NCBI GenBank assembly: GCA_017649855.1
Contig: JAGCGA010000011.1
Span: 37,810 to 101,809 of the forward strand
Length of the DNA stretch: 64,000 bases
Source of the DNA: Bacteroidales bacterium
Lineage (GTDB): Bacteria; Bacteroidota; Bacteroidia; Bacteroidales; WCHB1-69
Direction: 5' to 3'
Shown here: piece after piece, positions 1 through 7,584 of the stretch
How the letters are laid out: each line of letters begins with the position of its first letter
Numbering within the stretch: position 1 is the stretch's first letter
Translations under genes and position numbers: made by a program
The notes under the pieces: generated by a model
The model's database searches: none
What the model was told of the DNA's origin: nothing
The model's input: only the letters and a program-made list of their open reading frames with translations

Positions 1-440
1 ATCACTTGCTTGTCTTTCCATCTTTTGTCTATATTCACCCACTTGCGGTAACTGCCCACGGCGTTGCCTTTCACGGGCACCTTCGGCAACTGGCTGTTGT
101 CGAAGTCGTTGGTGGTGTTCACATAAACGGGCGCGCCGAAGCCGTTGAGTTCCCAGTTGTCGGGCACGGGGATGGTGCCCCAGCCGCTGTCGTCGTAGTC
201 GGTGCGGAAGAAGTCGGTGGGCCGCTCGTCGGCGTTGGGCACGTAGTGAAAGGCCCACGTTCCATTAAGCGAAACTCCTCTATCTTCAAGATAAGGGCTT
301 TCGTTCAATGGAAAATGTGCGCGCGGATAGAGCTTGTTGACCTCAAACACCCGTGGGTCCTGCCACTCGGTGAAGGTCTGCGCGGAGAGGCCGAGAGAGA
401 GACTACATATTATGAGGTATAGCAGATGTTTTTTCATCAT
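1..440 (-). CDS. Beta-galactosidase, glycoside hydrolase family 2 (N-terminal part, cut by window edge)
   Basis: Reading the minus strand from the ATG at 440 gives an open frame of 146 codons that runs off the left edge. A signal peptide of about 21 residues (MMKKHLLYLIICSLSLG, ending at Ala-Gln) suggests export to the periplasm or surface. It is followed by WQDPRVFEVNKLYPRAHF, the opening typical of LacZ-type GH2 enzymes. Further on, NGTWAFHYVPNA, PDNWELNGFGAPVY and YRKWVNID match the sugar-binding jelly-roll domain of that family. The catalytic TIM barrel lies outside the window. The second ATG at 437 is an equally good start. The family hydrolyses terminal beta-galactosides; the exact substrate cannot be told from this part. 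A weak promoter-like TATCTTTA lies about 35 bases upstream. Confidence 0.85.
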   Translation of the reverse strand, partial: MMKKHLLYLIICSLSLGLSAQTFTEWQDPRVFEVNKLYPRAHFPLNESPYLEDRGVSLNGTWAFHYVPNADERPTDFFRTDYDDSGWGTIPVPDNWELNGFGAPVYVNTTNDFDNSQLPKVPVKGNAVGSYRKWVNIDKRWKDKQV

Positions 441-490
441 GATTTATGGAAATTTGCGTATGGAATCTATTGGTGTAAAGATACATTTTT

Positions 491-706
491 TCAATTTGAA
501 CATCTGATTCGTCGTAGGGTCATCCGACCAGCAAAAAAGGCGATGAAGGCACCAACAACCATCGAAATCCATCCTAATGGTTTCGTCACTTGCGCTATCC
601 TTTCATCATAGAATTGCTTTACCGGCACTAATTTCCACGTCTCTTCCACTGGTTCATCCGCATATCGGCCCGTTTTCATATCCAACACAAAGTCTTTTTT
701 GTCCAA
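491..706 (-). CDS. Downstream part of the frameshifted membrane protein
   Basis: This frame begins only with a TTG inside the end of the preceding frame and has no promoter or start of its own. It is therefore probably not translated independently. It supplies a polar stretch (DFVLDMKTGRYADEPVEET) and a hydrophobic segment (LGWISMVVGAFIAFFAG) followed by basic residues, a sensible C-terminus for the upstream frame. Joining the frames by a -1 shift at 694-700 gives ...RWTKKDFVLDM. One missing A in the homopolymer (sequencing error or mutation) would give the same join. The protein family is unknown to me. Confidence 0.5.
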   Translation of the reverse strand: MDKKDFVLDMKTGRYADEPVEETWKLVPVKQFYDERIAQVTKPLGWISMVVGAFIAFFAGRMTLRRIRCSN

Positions 707-1089
707 CGGTCCGAAACGTCATAACGCCAGCCATAAACCTTGTCTCCATCCATATATAATCCTCCTACCTCATCCACAACGACAAAATTTCGTCCGTTGA
801 CAATATCTCCTGCACTATGGCCAGTATCTGTATAGCAAAACAAAGCGTATCGGTGTTTCAGCGGGGCGTCTTCGCCCATTGGGTCCATACCAACGATCCA
901 TAGACAAATCGTGTCCACCAGCAAAGAGCTGATAATAAAGGCCAAAATAGCCATGCCTGGAACCATTACACCCACGTATCGTTTTCTGGTATTTTCATTT
1001 TTCCCGATGGAAGAAAACACCTTCGCCACGGCAAATAGCAACGCAATGACCACGATCACAACCAAGACGACAAGCAATTTGACGGCCAT
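676..1089 (-). CDS. Small membrane protein, upstream part of a frameshifted gene
   Basis: This frame of 137 codons has two strongly hydrophobic segments, about residues 2-26 and 42-66. A polar, probably extracytoplasmic stretch follows, containing GRNFVVVDEVGGLYMDGDKVYGWRYD. It ends abruptly at a TGA just after the run ACA AAA AAG. The overlapping frame at 491-706 continues the same protein sense with a third hydrophobic segment, so the two most likely form one gene of about 200 residues. I do not recognise the family; the two-helix, soluble loop, helix plan resembles DUF3592-type membrane proteins, but I cannot confirm that. A TAACTTTG promoter box lies 23 bases upstream of the ATG. See the finding on the A_AAA_AAG heptamer. 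Confidence 0.6.
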   Translation of the reverse strand: MAVKLLVVLVVIVVIALLFAVAKVFSSIGKNENTRKRYVGVMVPGMAILAFIISSLLVDTICLWIVGMDPMGEDAPLKHRYALFCYTDTGHSAGDIVNGRNFVVVDEVGGLYMDGDKVYGWRYDVSDRWTKKTLCWI

Positions 1090-1112
1090 ATATTTTCGTT
1101 TTAGTAAAAATG

Positions 1113-1120
1113 CAAAGTTA
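1113..1120 (-). promoter_or_regulatory. Promoter -7 box TAACTTTG
   Basis: Matches the Bacteroidetes consensus TAnnTTTG on the minus strand, 23 bases upstream of the membrane protein start at 1089. Confidence 0.5.
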
Positions 1121-1163
1121 CATTTTTTTCATGTTTATTTTATGATAATCTGCGATTTAGATT

Positions 1164-2435
1164 TTAATATTCCTGCTTGATAAACGAGAAAGTCTTGATA
1201 GTCTTGTTTTTACGAATCACCAAGATATATTCACCGGCGGACATGTTTCGATCACTCAACGAAACAGAGCGTTCCGTCAGCACCCCTTCCGCCACTCGTT
1301 GGCCGTTGAGGCTGAGTATTTCGTAATGGGCCCCGCAGAACTCCTCCGGACAATCAATGTAGAGTCGGTCTGTGGCCGGATTGGGATAAACAAGCCATTT
1401 TGAAGGAAGATTATCATGAACAGAAACCCCAAAATCACTTAAATAGGGGAGCAGATAATCTCGCAAGTCCAATCGGCGCAACAGTGCGGGGAGTTCAATG
1501 GTCACATCCCCAAAAGAGGTGGTGAAATACTCATTGGTCACATAATAATCCAATGCGTTGTGGGTGGCTATGGCTTCCACTTGAGCCCTTGTGGAATAGT
1601 CGAAATCCAATCTTCTTTTATTCCCTGAAAAGAAATTATGATCTTGAAAATCATATAGTAAGATAAGGAACGGATGGAGAGCCGAAGCGTAATTAGCCAT
1701 ATCAAATTCGTAACCGCAAAGGGTTACCAGCCGATATTCGGGCACATAGGTAGCCCCTGTTATTAATCCATTTACCGGATAGGTCTCTCGTCTTTGGGCA
1801 ATGTGGGTGCCGGGGGTTTTCGGAAGAACATAGAGGGTCGTCTGCATGGAAACCCACTGCTTGGTAAACAGATAAATGCTATCTTCGGTAACGACAAAAG
1901 CCTCGCAATCAAAATCGGTGGCTTGCGGGAGATAGGAGAAATCGGTTTGGTCTTCATAGGAAAACCAGAGGGTGTCCATTTCTATGGTCCCCGCCAGAAG
2001 TGATTCCTTGCTCACTCGCAGGATGTGCAAATCTTGCCTGAACCCATTATTGTTGCCTACATCGCCGAGGTAAAGATAAAGACTGTCTTGGGAGATTTCC
2101 TCCATATCATAATTGTCTATTCCATTGACACATAAAGACTCCAATATGGACGCATCGGTGGTGTCAAGGTGGTATAGGCAGCTGTCGCCATGGTCATTCC
2201 AAGTCCAGTAACCGTTGATCCAACAAATCAGGGAAGAGGATCCTTCCAGCATCGTATCCAGCGTGTCCACCACTGTCGGTTCTATGGTGGTGGAAGCATA
2301 GATACAGCCGCCATCGTTGACGGTGGCCTCGGGATTGTAATTGGTGGCTAACGGGTCCGTGCAGCCGCACACCTGCGCCCGACACACGCTGAGTGTGGTC
2401 ATCATCAGGACGGTTAGGAGCATTACGGTACGCAT
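1164..2435 (-). CDS. Secreted protein with type IX secretion C-terminal sorting domain
   Basis: A 423-residue protein with a cleavable signal peptide (about residues 1-20, ending CRAQ). Next comes a short cysteine motif, CTDPLATNYNPEA, seen repeatedly in Bacteroidetes surface proteins. The centre (about 60-340) is rich in aromatic and acidic residues and looks like a beta-rich, propeller-type extracellular domain, with no catalytic motif I recognise. The last 80 residues begin YPNPATDRLYIDC and end TIKTFSFIKQEY, the classic type A sorting domain that directs export across the outer membrane by the type IX system. The start lies 19 bases after the stop of trmO on the same strand, so the two may be co-transcribed. 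Function of the passenger domain is unknown. Confidence 0.8.
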   Translation of the reverse strand: MRTVMLLTVLMMTTLSVCRAQVCGCTDPLATNYNPEATVNDGGCIYASTTIEPTVVDTLDTMLEGSSSLICWINGYWTWNDHGDSCLYHLDTTDASILESLCVNGIDNYDMEEISQDSLYLYLGDVGNNNGFRQDLHILRVSKESLLAGTIEMDTLWFSYEDQTDFSYLPQATDFDCEAFVVTEDSIYLFTKQWVSMQTTLYVLPKTPGTHIAQRRETYPVNGLITGATYVPEYRLVTLCGYEFDMANYASALHPFLILLYDFQDHNFFSGNKRRLDFDYSTRAQVEAIATHNALDYYVTNEYFTTSFGDVTIELPALLRRLDLRDYLLPYLSDFGVSVHDNLPSKWLVYPNPATDRLYIDCPEEFCGAHYEILSLNGQRVAEGVLTERSVSLSDRNMSAGEYILVIRKNKTIKTFSFIKQEY

Positions 2436-2454
2436 CTTTATGGATAGCTTTATG

Positions 2455-3141
2455 TTATTTAAGCACCTCCTTCACCACCACTTTGCCGTCGGTCACCATA
2501 AAGCGGATTTCGAAGCCGTCGAAGGGAAACCCATAGATGCGGGTCTCGTCATCATGGTAGGCAGGGCGCGGGTCCTGGGCCAATACTTCCCGCAGTTTCT
2601 GCACGCGCTCCGCGGGCCATTTTTTCACCAATTCCGCTGGAATCTCCACGGGCAATTGGTAGTTTTCATGCTCTTGCGTGAAGCCCTTGGTAGCTTCCGG
2701 ATGGCAGTCGGTGGTGAGCAGATAGGGCTTGATGTCGTAGATGGGAGTGCCGTCCATCAGGTCGGCGCCACCCACGAGGAGAGTGGGGTTTCCTGGGGTC
2801 AGATCCGCCTCGATGAGTTCCACGCAGGAGAGCCCGATCGGGTTGGGGCGGAAGGGCGAGCGGGTGGCGAAGACGCCCATGCGCCGGTTGCCGCCCAGTC
2901 GTGGAGGACGCACCGTAGGCGACCAGCTCTCCTGATGCACCTCCGAGAAACCCCAGATCAGCCACAGATGTGAGAACTCTTCGATGCCGCGCAAGGCCTC
3001 TGCATTGCGGTATTCCGGCTCAAAGACAATGCGCGCCCGCAACGAGGGCACCAAGCCGCTCTGCCGCGGAATGCCAAACTTGGAGGGGAACTCACTGCGC
3101 ACCCGCGCAATAATCTTAGTCTCTACTACCTGGTTGTCCAT
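2455..3141 (-). CDS. trmO: tRNA (adenine(37)-N6)-methyltransferase TrmO (TsaA family)
   Basis: A 228-residue protein of the TsaA/TrmO family, which uses S-adenosylmethionine to methylate N6-threonylcarbamoyladenosine at position 37 of certain tRNAs. The family signature RSPFRPNPIGLS is at residues 94-105, preceded by EEFSHLWLIWGF and followed by the expected DLMDGTPIYDIKPYL segment. The C-terminal part (about 150-228) is the small second domain found in longer members. A longer frame extends upstream to 3273, but those codons run through the tRNA-Phe terminator; the ATG at 3141 starts the family's usual N-terminus. No good TAnnTTTG box was found (CACTTTTG at about 3164 is close). Confidence 0.9.
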   Translation of the reverse strand: MDNQVVETKIIARVRSEFPSKFGIPRQSGLVPSLRARIVFEPEYRNAEALRGIEEFSHLWLIWGFSEVHQESWSPTVRPPRLGGNRRMGVFATRSPFRPNPIGLSCVELIEADLTPGNPTLLVGGADLMDGTPIYDIKPYLLTTDCHPEATKGFTQEHENYQLPVEIPAELVKKWPAERVQKLREVLAQDPRPAYHDDETRIYGFPFDGFEIRFMVTDGKVVVKEVLK

Positions 3142-3207
3142 AGTTGTTCTGAGAAAATGACAAGGCAAAAGTGCGAAATAATTTTGAAACAATGGAAAAC
3201 TGAGGCA

Positions 3208-3236
3208 CAAAAAAAGAGGATGAATCATCATCCTCT
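3208..3236 (-). terminator. Terminator of tRNA-Phe
   Basis: On the minus strand a 9-bp stem (AGAGGATGA pairing with TCATCCTCT, 4-base loop) is followed by seven T residues. It lies eight bases downstream of the tRNA 3' end. Confidence 0.8.
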
Positions 3237-3243
3237 CTCGGTG

Positions 3244-3316
<73 letters not shown>

Positions 3317-3335
3317 ATCTCAGTTAATGAGGCTG

Positions 3336-3343
3336 CAAAAATA
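3336..3343 (-). promoter_or_regulatory. Promoter -7 box of tRNA-Phe
   Basis: TATTTTTG on the minus strand, 19 bases before the tRNA 5' end. The surrounding bases (AGTGTATTTTTGCAGCCTCA) are the same as those upstream of tRNA-Gln at 43.09 kb. Confidence 0.75.
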
Positions 3344-3487
3344 CACTTTTTTTTAATTCCTCCAAAAGATTGTGAAAAATTTTTTACAAGTCTGACAATC
3401 AATTGTTTATATTTCAAAACCATCTCCAAAAAGAGCTTTTTCCTACGTTGTCAACAGAAAATTTTGCGGAAAACACTCCGGAAAGGG

Positions 3488-4258
3488 TCATTCGTAGGTG
3501 ATTTCTATGGTACTGTCCTCGTTGATGTCAGCCAATACCGAAACCTTGCCTTGAGGATAGGCAATCTCCAAACATCCCAACGGGTTGTCGGTGAGCATGA
3601 AACTCTGACAGTCTTTGTAATCATCGGCGTAGATGACCGTCTGCCAGTCATTGGAGCTCTTCACCACTGCCCGGAAAGGTCTGTCTCCCACCGCCTCCTT
3701 GAACATCTTCACGGGAATGTTGGTGATGGCATTGAAAAAGGCATCTACATACATGATCTTACCTTCGATCAGATGCTGGTTCTGATTGTGATAGGCCTGC
3801 TCCATCAGTTTCAGATTGAAATGGTCATATGCGGTGGTGACTTGTCCGATAGTGCCGTCCAACAACGCTGCCACCATGCGCAGCATCTTCTCCACGGAAG
3901 TTGCCGTGTCATCCACTAACTGCCGACCCTCCAAAGGTACACCTGCATCTTTGAACATCATCGTGAAGATGCCATTGTCTTCTCCAATAAAGTGATGCCC
4001 CTCAAAAGAGAACAGCACCGGATGGTAAAGGGAGGTGAAGGTGGTGTTGGTGAGCATCAGATGGATGGAGCCTTCCGGAAACCGGTGGTAACTCTGCTTC
4101 ATCAGAAAAGCTGTCTGCCCAATGCTGTACATGTCGATATGGTGGGTGATGTCCAAGATGACAGCCTCGGGGGCGGTATTCAACAGGGCCGCTTTCAGGA
4201 AAGCCACATAAGGATCGCGTAATCGCCAATCGCTGATTAGAGTAATGGTCGGTCTCAT
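3488..4258 (-). CDS. SAM hydroxide adenosyltransferase (DUF62 / SAM hydrolase family)
   Basis: A 256-residue protein of the family that includes fluorinase, chlorinase and the adenosine-forming SAM hydrolases, which cleave S-adenosylmethionine using water or halide. Recognisable family segments are ITLISDW near the N-terminus, AVILDITHHID (about 33-43), a fP-G-I segment (RFPEGSIHLMLT) and the DNG motif in FIGEDNGIF. The C-terminal beta-barrel domain follows. SDW replaces the more usual TDFG, so this is a divergent member. The ATG at 4258 fits the family start and lies 18 bases downstream of a TATTTTTG box; an in-frame upstream start at 4279 would overlap that promoter. It is divergent from the M64 peptidase gene. 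The hydrolase role is inferred from family. Confidence 0.8.
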   Translation of the reverse strand: MRPTITLISDWRLRDPYVAFLKAALLNTAPEAVILDITHHIDMYSIGQTAFLMKQSYHRFPEGSIHLMLTNTTFTSLYHPVLFSFEGHHFIGEDNGIFTMMFKDAGVPLEGRQLVDDTATSVEKMLRMVAALLDGTIGQVTTAYDHFNLKLMEQAYHNQNQHLIEGKIMYVDAFFNAITNIPVKMFKEAVGDRPFRAVVKSSNDWQTVIYADDYKDCQSFMLTDNPLGCLEIAYPQGKVSVLADINEDSTIEITYE

Positions 4259-4276
4259 TGTTCGGAATTTTCGCGG

Positions 4277-4284
4277 CAAAAATA
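4277..4284 (-). promoter_or_regulatory. Promoter -7 box of the SAM hydrolase gene
   Basis: TATTTTTG on the minus strand, 18 bases before the start at 4258; it faces away from the M64 promoter 34 bases further on. Confidence 0.7.
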
Positions 4285-4318
4285 ATCTTTTTACGCTTCA
4301 TTTCCATGATAATAATTG

Positions 4319-4326
4319 TATTTTTG
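4319..4326 (+). promoter_or_regulatory. Promoter -7 box of the M64 peptidase gene
   Basis: TATTTTTG, 23 bases upstream of the ATG at 4350. It shows that the longer frame from 4245 is not the true start. Confidence 0.7.
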
Positions 4327-4349
4327 CTCCTTCAAAATTCGTAAAGGCA

Positions 4350-5636
4350 ATGATGAAAAAGACGACATTTCTTTTTATGTTGGCATTCGTATTCACTTTG
4401 GGTGCCAAAGCACAGCATTTCGACCAATATTTTGAGGATAAGACTGTCAGAATAGACTATATGCATATTGGGAATGCCCATTCTGAGAGCATCCGTATTG
4501 AGCAATACAAAGTGGGCAACGGCTGGTTCGGGACCCGAGCCTTTTTGGAGGAGCCCAACCATTACGGAGATATCATGGTGGAGGTGTTCGACTCCGTCAG
4601 CAACAAACTGATATATAGCAGAAGCTACTCTGCTCTCTTCTGCGAGTATAGGACTACTGAGCGAGGCGAGACCGAGATTGCGGAGATGGAGGAGAGTGTC
4701 AACATACCGATGCCCAAGCAGACTGTCCGCATCGTGTTCACCTCCTTCGACCGGAGCCGGAAGCCGACCGTGTTGCTGGATTTCTTCATGAATCCGGCCA
4801 AAACGGTCATGCAACCTATGACGAAAGACTATCCGGTGATGAACCTCCATAAGGGTGGATCTCCAAAACAGGCTATTGACATCCTGTTGATTCCCGACGG
4901 CTACGCCAAAAGCGATGCCAAGATTTTGAAGCATGATATGAAACGGTTTGCCTCCTATATCATGAACTGCTCGCCCTATAAATACATGGCGAAGAAGGTC
5001 AACATCCGTGCCATCAAAGGCTTCTCCGAGCAGTCGGGCATTACCCAACCGCAGAACAATTTCTATGTGAAAACCTTGCTCAATTGCACCTATAATGCCA
5101 TTGACCTCGATCGCTATCTGATGTGCCTCGGCGTCTGGAATCTGCACGATGTGGCCGACGATGCACCCTATGACGCCATCATCATCATCTGCAACAGCGA
5201 GAAATATGGTGGCGGCGGCATCTATAACTTCTATTGCACTGTCTATAACCATGGCGAATATCCTGATTATGTGGTAGTACACGAGATGGGACACCTTATC
5301 GGAGGACTGGCTGACGAGTATTACACGTCGGAAGTCAGCGTCCAAGACTTCTATCCCGAAGGGGTGGAACCCACAGAACCCAACTTGACTACACTGGTGG
5401 ACTTTGACAGTAAATGGAAAGACCTCGTCAAGGAGGGAACGCCCATTCCTACCCCAACGACGTACAAGTCTTCACCCGATTATGACAGAATTGGTGCTTA
5501 CGAAGGTGGTGGTTATGTGTCCAAGGGAGTTTATCGCCCCTCGCAGCACTGCACCATGAACACCATCGTCTATGATGACTTCTGTCCTGTATGCCTTCGT
5601 ACCCTGGAGGCCATGATAGAATATTACTCCAAGTAA
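4350..5636 (+). CDS. IgA-type metallopeptidase, family M64
   Basis: A 428-residue secreted protein. Residues 1-21 form a signal peptide ending GAKAQ. About 22-165 form an N-terminal beta-rich domain. The C-terminal two thirds match peptidase family M64, whose founding member cleaves immunoglobulin A. The segment IDILLIPDGYAKSD opens the catalytic domain, and the zinc motif HEMGHLIGGLADEYY is at 311-325 (two His ligands, catalytic Glu, distal Asp). A later MNTIVYDDFCPVC segment is typical of the family's end. The ATG at 4350 follows the promoter directly; ATG at 4353 is an alternative. No sorting domain is visible, so it is probably periplasmic or released. The natural substrate is unknown. 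Confidence 0.88.
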   Translation: MMKKTTFLFMLAFVFTLGAKAQHFDQYFEDKTVRIDYMHIGNAHSESIRIEQYKVGNGWFGTRAFLEEPNHYGDIMVEVFDSVSNKLIYSRSYSALFCEYRTTERGETEIAEMEESVNIPMPKQTVRIVFTSFDRSRKPTVLLDFFMNPAKTVMQPMTKDYPVMNLHKGGSPKQAIDILLIPDGYAKSDAKILKHDMKRFASYIMNCSPYKYMAKKVNIRAIKGFSEQSGITQPQNNFYVKTLLNCTYNAIDLDRYLMCLGVWNLHDVADDAPYDAIIIICNSEKYGGGGIYNFYCTVYNHGEYPDYVVVHEMGHLIGGLADEYYTSEVSVQDFYPEGVEPTEPNLTTLVDFDSKWKDLVKEGTPIPTPTTYKSSPDYDRIGAYEGGGYVSKGVYRPSQHCTMNTIVYDDFCPVCLRTLEAMIEYYSK

Positions 5637-5759
5637 GGAATGGTGTCGGGGCCCGTTTTTTGTGTCTGCCCCCGTGTTTTTATAAATAGTTTTTAAGGTT
5701 GCTTGACCTCTTCCATGGGTTCATCACAGGGTGTCTCCCCAAAAAATGTAACCTTTTCG

Positions 5760-5767
5760 TATTTTTG
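5760..5767 (+). promoter_or_regulatory. Promoter -7 box of the ECF sigma factor cluster
   Basis: TATTTTTG, 29 bases upstream of the sigma factor start at 5797. Confidence 0.65.
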
Positions 5768-5796
5768 CATCTTCTTAATGTACGACAAAGCGAAGG

Positions 5797-6312
5797 ATGA
5801 CGAAAGAAGAGTTCTGGTCGAAGCAGTATAAGAGCCACATCGGCAAGATGGTGGGCGTGTGTTACCGCTATGTCGGCGACTGGCAGGTGGCGGAGGATTT
5901 GGCGCAGGATGCTTTCTTGAAGGCAATGGAAAAGGGGAGCTCGTATCACGCGTGGGGCAGTTTCGAGGGGTGGCTCAAGAAGATAGCCGTCAACGAGGCG
6001 CTGATGTACCTGCGCGACCAGCCCGAAACGATGGTGCTGGACGAGGGGATGGCTGTTGAGGAGCCGCTGGCCGACGAGCCCCAGGAGGTGAAAGTGGATT
6101 TCTCTCAGGAGGAGTTGTTGGGATTCATCCAACAGTTGCCCGTCAAACAGCGCACGGTCTTCAACCTCTATGCGGTGGAGCACTGGTCGCACAAACAGAT
6201 TGCCAAGGAACTGGACATTTCCGTTGCCAACTCCAAGGTGCTGCTCTCCCGCGCGAGGGCGGAGTTACAAGGGATGCTGGCGGCGATGAGAATTAAGAAG
6301 TTAAGAAAATAA
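5797..6312 (+). CDS. ECF-type RNA polymerase sigma-70 factor
   Basis: A 171-residue extracytoplasmic-function sigma factor. Region 2 lies at about residues 18-73 (YRYVGDWQVAEDLAQDAFLKA, core binding and -10 recognition). Region 4 lies at about 112-160 (LPVKQRTVFNLYAVEHWSHK, followed by a helix-turn-helix QIAKELDISVANSKVLLSRA). An acidic linker (75-105) joins them. Length and order are normal for the family. No classical FecR-type anti-sigma factor follows; instead come two lipoproteins, a single-pass membrane protein and an outer-membrane barrel, all on the same strand, which are candidates for its signalling partners or targets. The 3' end runs directly into an A-rich repeat. Confidence 0.9.
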   Translation: MTKEEFWSKQYKSHIGKMVGVCYRYVGDWQVAEDLAQDAFLKAMEKGSSYHAWGSFEGWLKKIAVNEALMYLRDQPETMVLDEGMAVEEPLADEPQEVKVDFSQEELLGFIQQLPVKQRTVFNLYAVEHWSHKQIAKELDISVANSKVLLSRARAELQGMLAAMRIKKLRK

Positions 6313-6332
6313 GAAACTAAGAAATTAAGATT
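6294..6332 (+). repeat. A-rich short tandem repeat (units like AAGAAACT / AAGAAATT)
   Basis: Repeated 8- to 9-base units (AAGAAGTT, AAGAAAAT, AAGAAACT, AAGAAATT) span the end of the sigma factor gene and the gap to the next ATG. A similar tract is at 9810-9848, and a shorter one near 6945. Confidence 0.65.
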
Positions 6333-6944
6333 ATGGCAACATTATTCCTTAAGCAGTCCATTCCCCATCTTTTAGAAGGGGTGCCCGAAGGACGGGGTAG
6401 TTCAAGGGGCAAGAGCTCGACAGGGCAAGTAACCACACCCAAGCGCAGCGCAGTGTGGAGCGTAGCTGTCCTCCTGATGGCTGTCGCTTTCCTGATGGCC
6501 GCCTGCACGAAACCCGAAAAGAAAGCGCTCGACGGTACTTGGCGGTGGACCGTCACCACGGGCGGCATCGCCGGCGTATGGTTTACCCCCGAAAGCGAAG
6601 GTTTCGAGGCCGAACTCGTCTTCAACGGCAGCAGTTTCACCCTGTTTAAAGATGGCGAGGCGGTTGCCTCCGGAACTTATCACATTGATTATGACGTGGA
6701 TGAAACGTTATACACCGACAAGGGAGACCAGGACGAACCCTTCTATTCCTGGTTCAACATACGCTTCCGCCTCACCGAGTCGCAACATAAAAAAATCGCA
6801 GAGGCCTTCAACGGGAAGATTTCGTTGGCCACGCCGCACAAGTTTCTCGCCACCCTCGGTTACAGCGAGGCAGAGGGGCAAGTGTTTTCGATGTGCGAAG
6901 ACGGAATGTATGATGGTTTCTGCTATACTTTTGTAAAGAAATGA
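6333..6944 (+). CDS. Putative lipoprotein of the ECF sigma cluster
   Basis: A 203-residue frame with a lipobox (FLMAAC, Cys58) after a hydrophobic segment at about 40-57, so the product is probably a lipid-anchored envelope protein. The mature part carries an N-terminal DGTWRWTVTTGG segment, a beta-rich pattern like small lipocalin-type proteins; no catalytic motif was found. The 38 residues before the hydrophobic segment are unusually long and odd. They are encoded by a GC-rich segment resembling a dispersed intergenic repeat, so the native start may have been altered. No later ATG gives a full-length signal peptide, so 6333 is kept. Family unknown. Confidence 0.6.
   Translation: MATLFLKQSIPHLLEGVPEGRGSSRGKSSTGQVTTPKRSAVWSVAVLLMAVAFLMAACTKPEKKALDGTWRWTVTTGGIAGVWFTPESEGFEAELVFNGSSFTLFKDGEAVASGTYHIDYDVDETLYTDKGDQDEPFYSWFNIRFRLTESQHKKIAEAFNGKISLATPHKFLATLGYSEAEGQVFSMCEDGMYDGFCYTFVKK
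6363..6402 (+). repeat. Possible REP-like intergenic repeat read through by the lipoprotein frame
   Basis: The segment contains CCCCATCTTTTAGAAGGGG, a short hairpin, followed by TGCCCGAAGGACGGGG. It resembles dispersed palindromic repeats I have seen in Bacteroidetes intergenic DNA. Identification is from memory only. Confidence 0.35.
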
Positions 6945-7092
6945 GAAGTTAAGAAGTTGGATAGGAGACCTCGGGTGCAGGCCGTCAGGTCTGCAGGGCT
7001 CGGTAGGGAAGGACGATGTCGATAAAGGTTCGCACGCCGCAGGTGCGCGGGCAACAAGAAGAAAATGATGGTAAATTCCAAATAATACAGAT

Positions 7093-7584
7093 ATGAAATT
7101 GACGATACGATTCACAGCGATTATCTTGCTAACGGTACTGGCCACCGCTTGCGATCCAGGCTACAACGAGGATATGCTCATCCGTAACGCCTCTTCGCAC
7201 AGCGTGACCGTCATCCCCGCCCCATACAGCTGGTACGATAGTGGAACGGACTCCACCCACACCTGGACAAACGAAAGTTACACGCTTGTCCCCGGGCAGG
7301 AAGTGGTGATACATCACTCCGGCGGTATCGGTGCTGCCAGTTTTGAAGAAGGGGTACAGGCATTTCTCCAATATTACAGTAACAGCGTGACTTTTCGCTT
7401 CGATGGGGAACTTGGGCCGCAAGTAGTGTATTATGCTGGGGACACAACGGGCATCAGTCCCTATAATTTCAGTTCCACCCTCTATCAATATGAGGAGACA
7501 CGCCACTACGGCCGCTGGTTCAACGGTCATCCATCCTATGGGAAACTCACTTTTACCATCACGGACGAGCATTATGAGAAATAA
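7093..7584 (+). CDS. Small lipoprotein of the ECF sigma cluster
   Basis: A 163-residue protein with a classic lipoprotein signal: MKLTIRFTAIILLTVLATAC, Cys20. The mature region reads as a small beta-sandwich-like domain (NASSHSVTVIPAPYSWYDSG, VVIHHSGGIGAASFE, VTFRFDGELGPQVVYY). I recognise no family. Its last 11 bases overlap the next gene, which suggests translational coupling with the single-pass membrane protein. The 148-base gap before it is GC-rich and shows no gene. Confidence 0.7.
   Translation: MKLTIRFTAIILLTVLATACDPGYNEDMLIRNASSHSVTVIPAPYSWYDSGTDSTHTWTNESYTLVPGQEVVIHHSGGIGAASFEEGVQAFLQYYSNSVTFRFDGELGPQVVYYAGDTTGISPYNFSSTLYQYEETRHYGRWFNGHPSYGKLTFTITDEHYEK

Noticed and set aside
4332..5345. 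Minus-strand open frame of 337 codons opposite the M64 peptidase
   Set aside because: The plus frame has a signal peptide, HExxH motif and promoter; this one has none.
7433..7573. Upstream extension of the single-pass membrane protein
   Set aside because: Overlaps the preceding lipoprotein gene by 150 bases in another frame; the ATG at 7574 gives the tight overlap typical of coupled genes.
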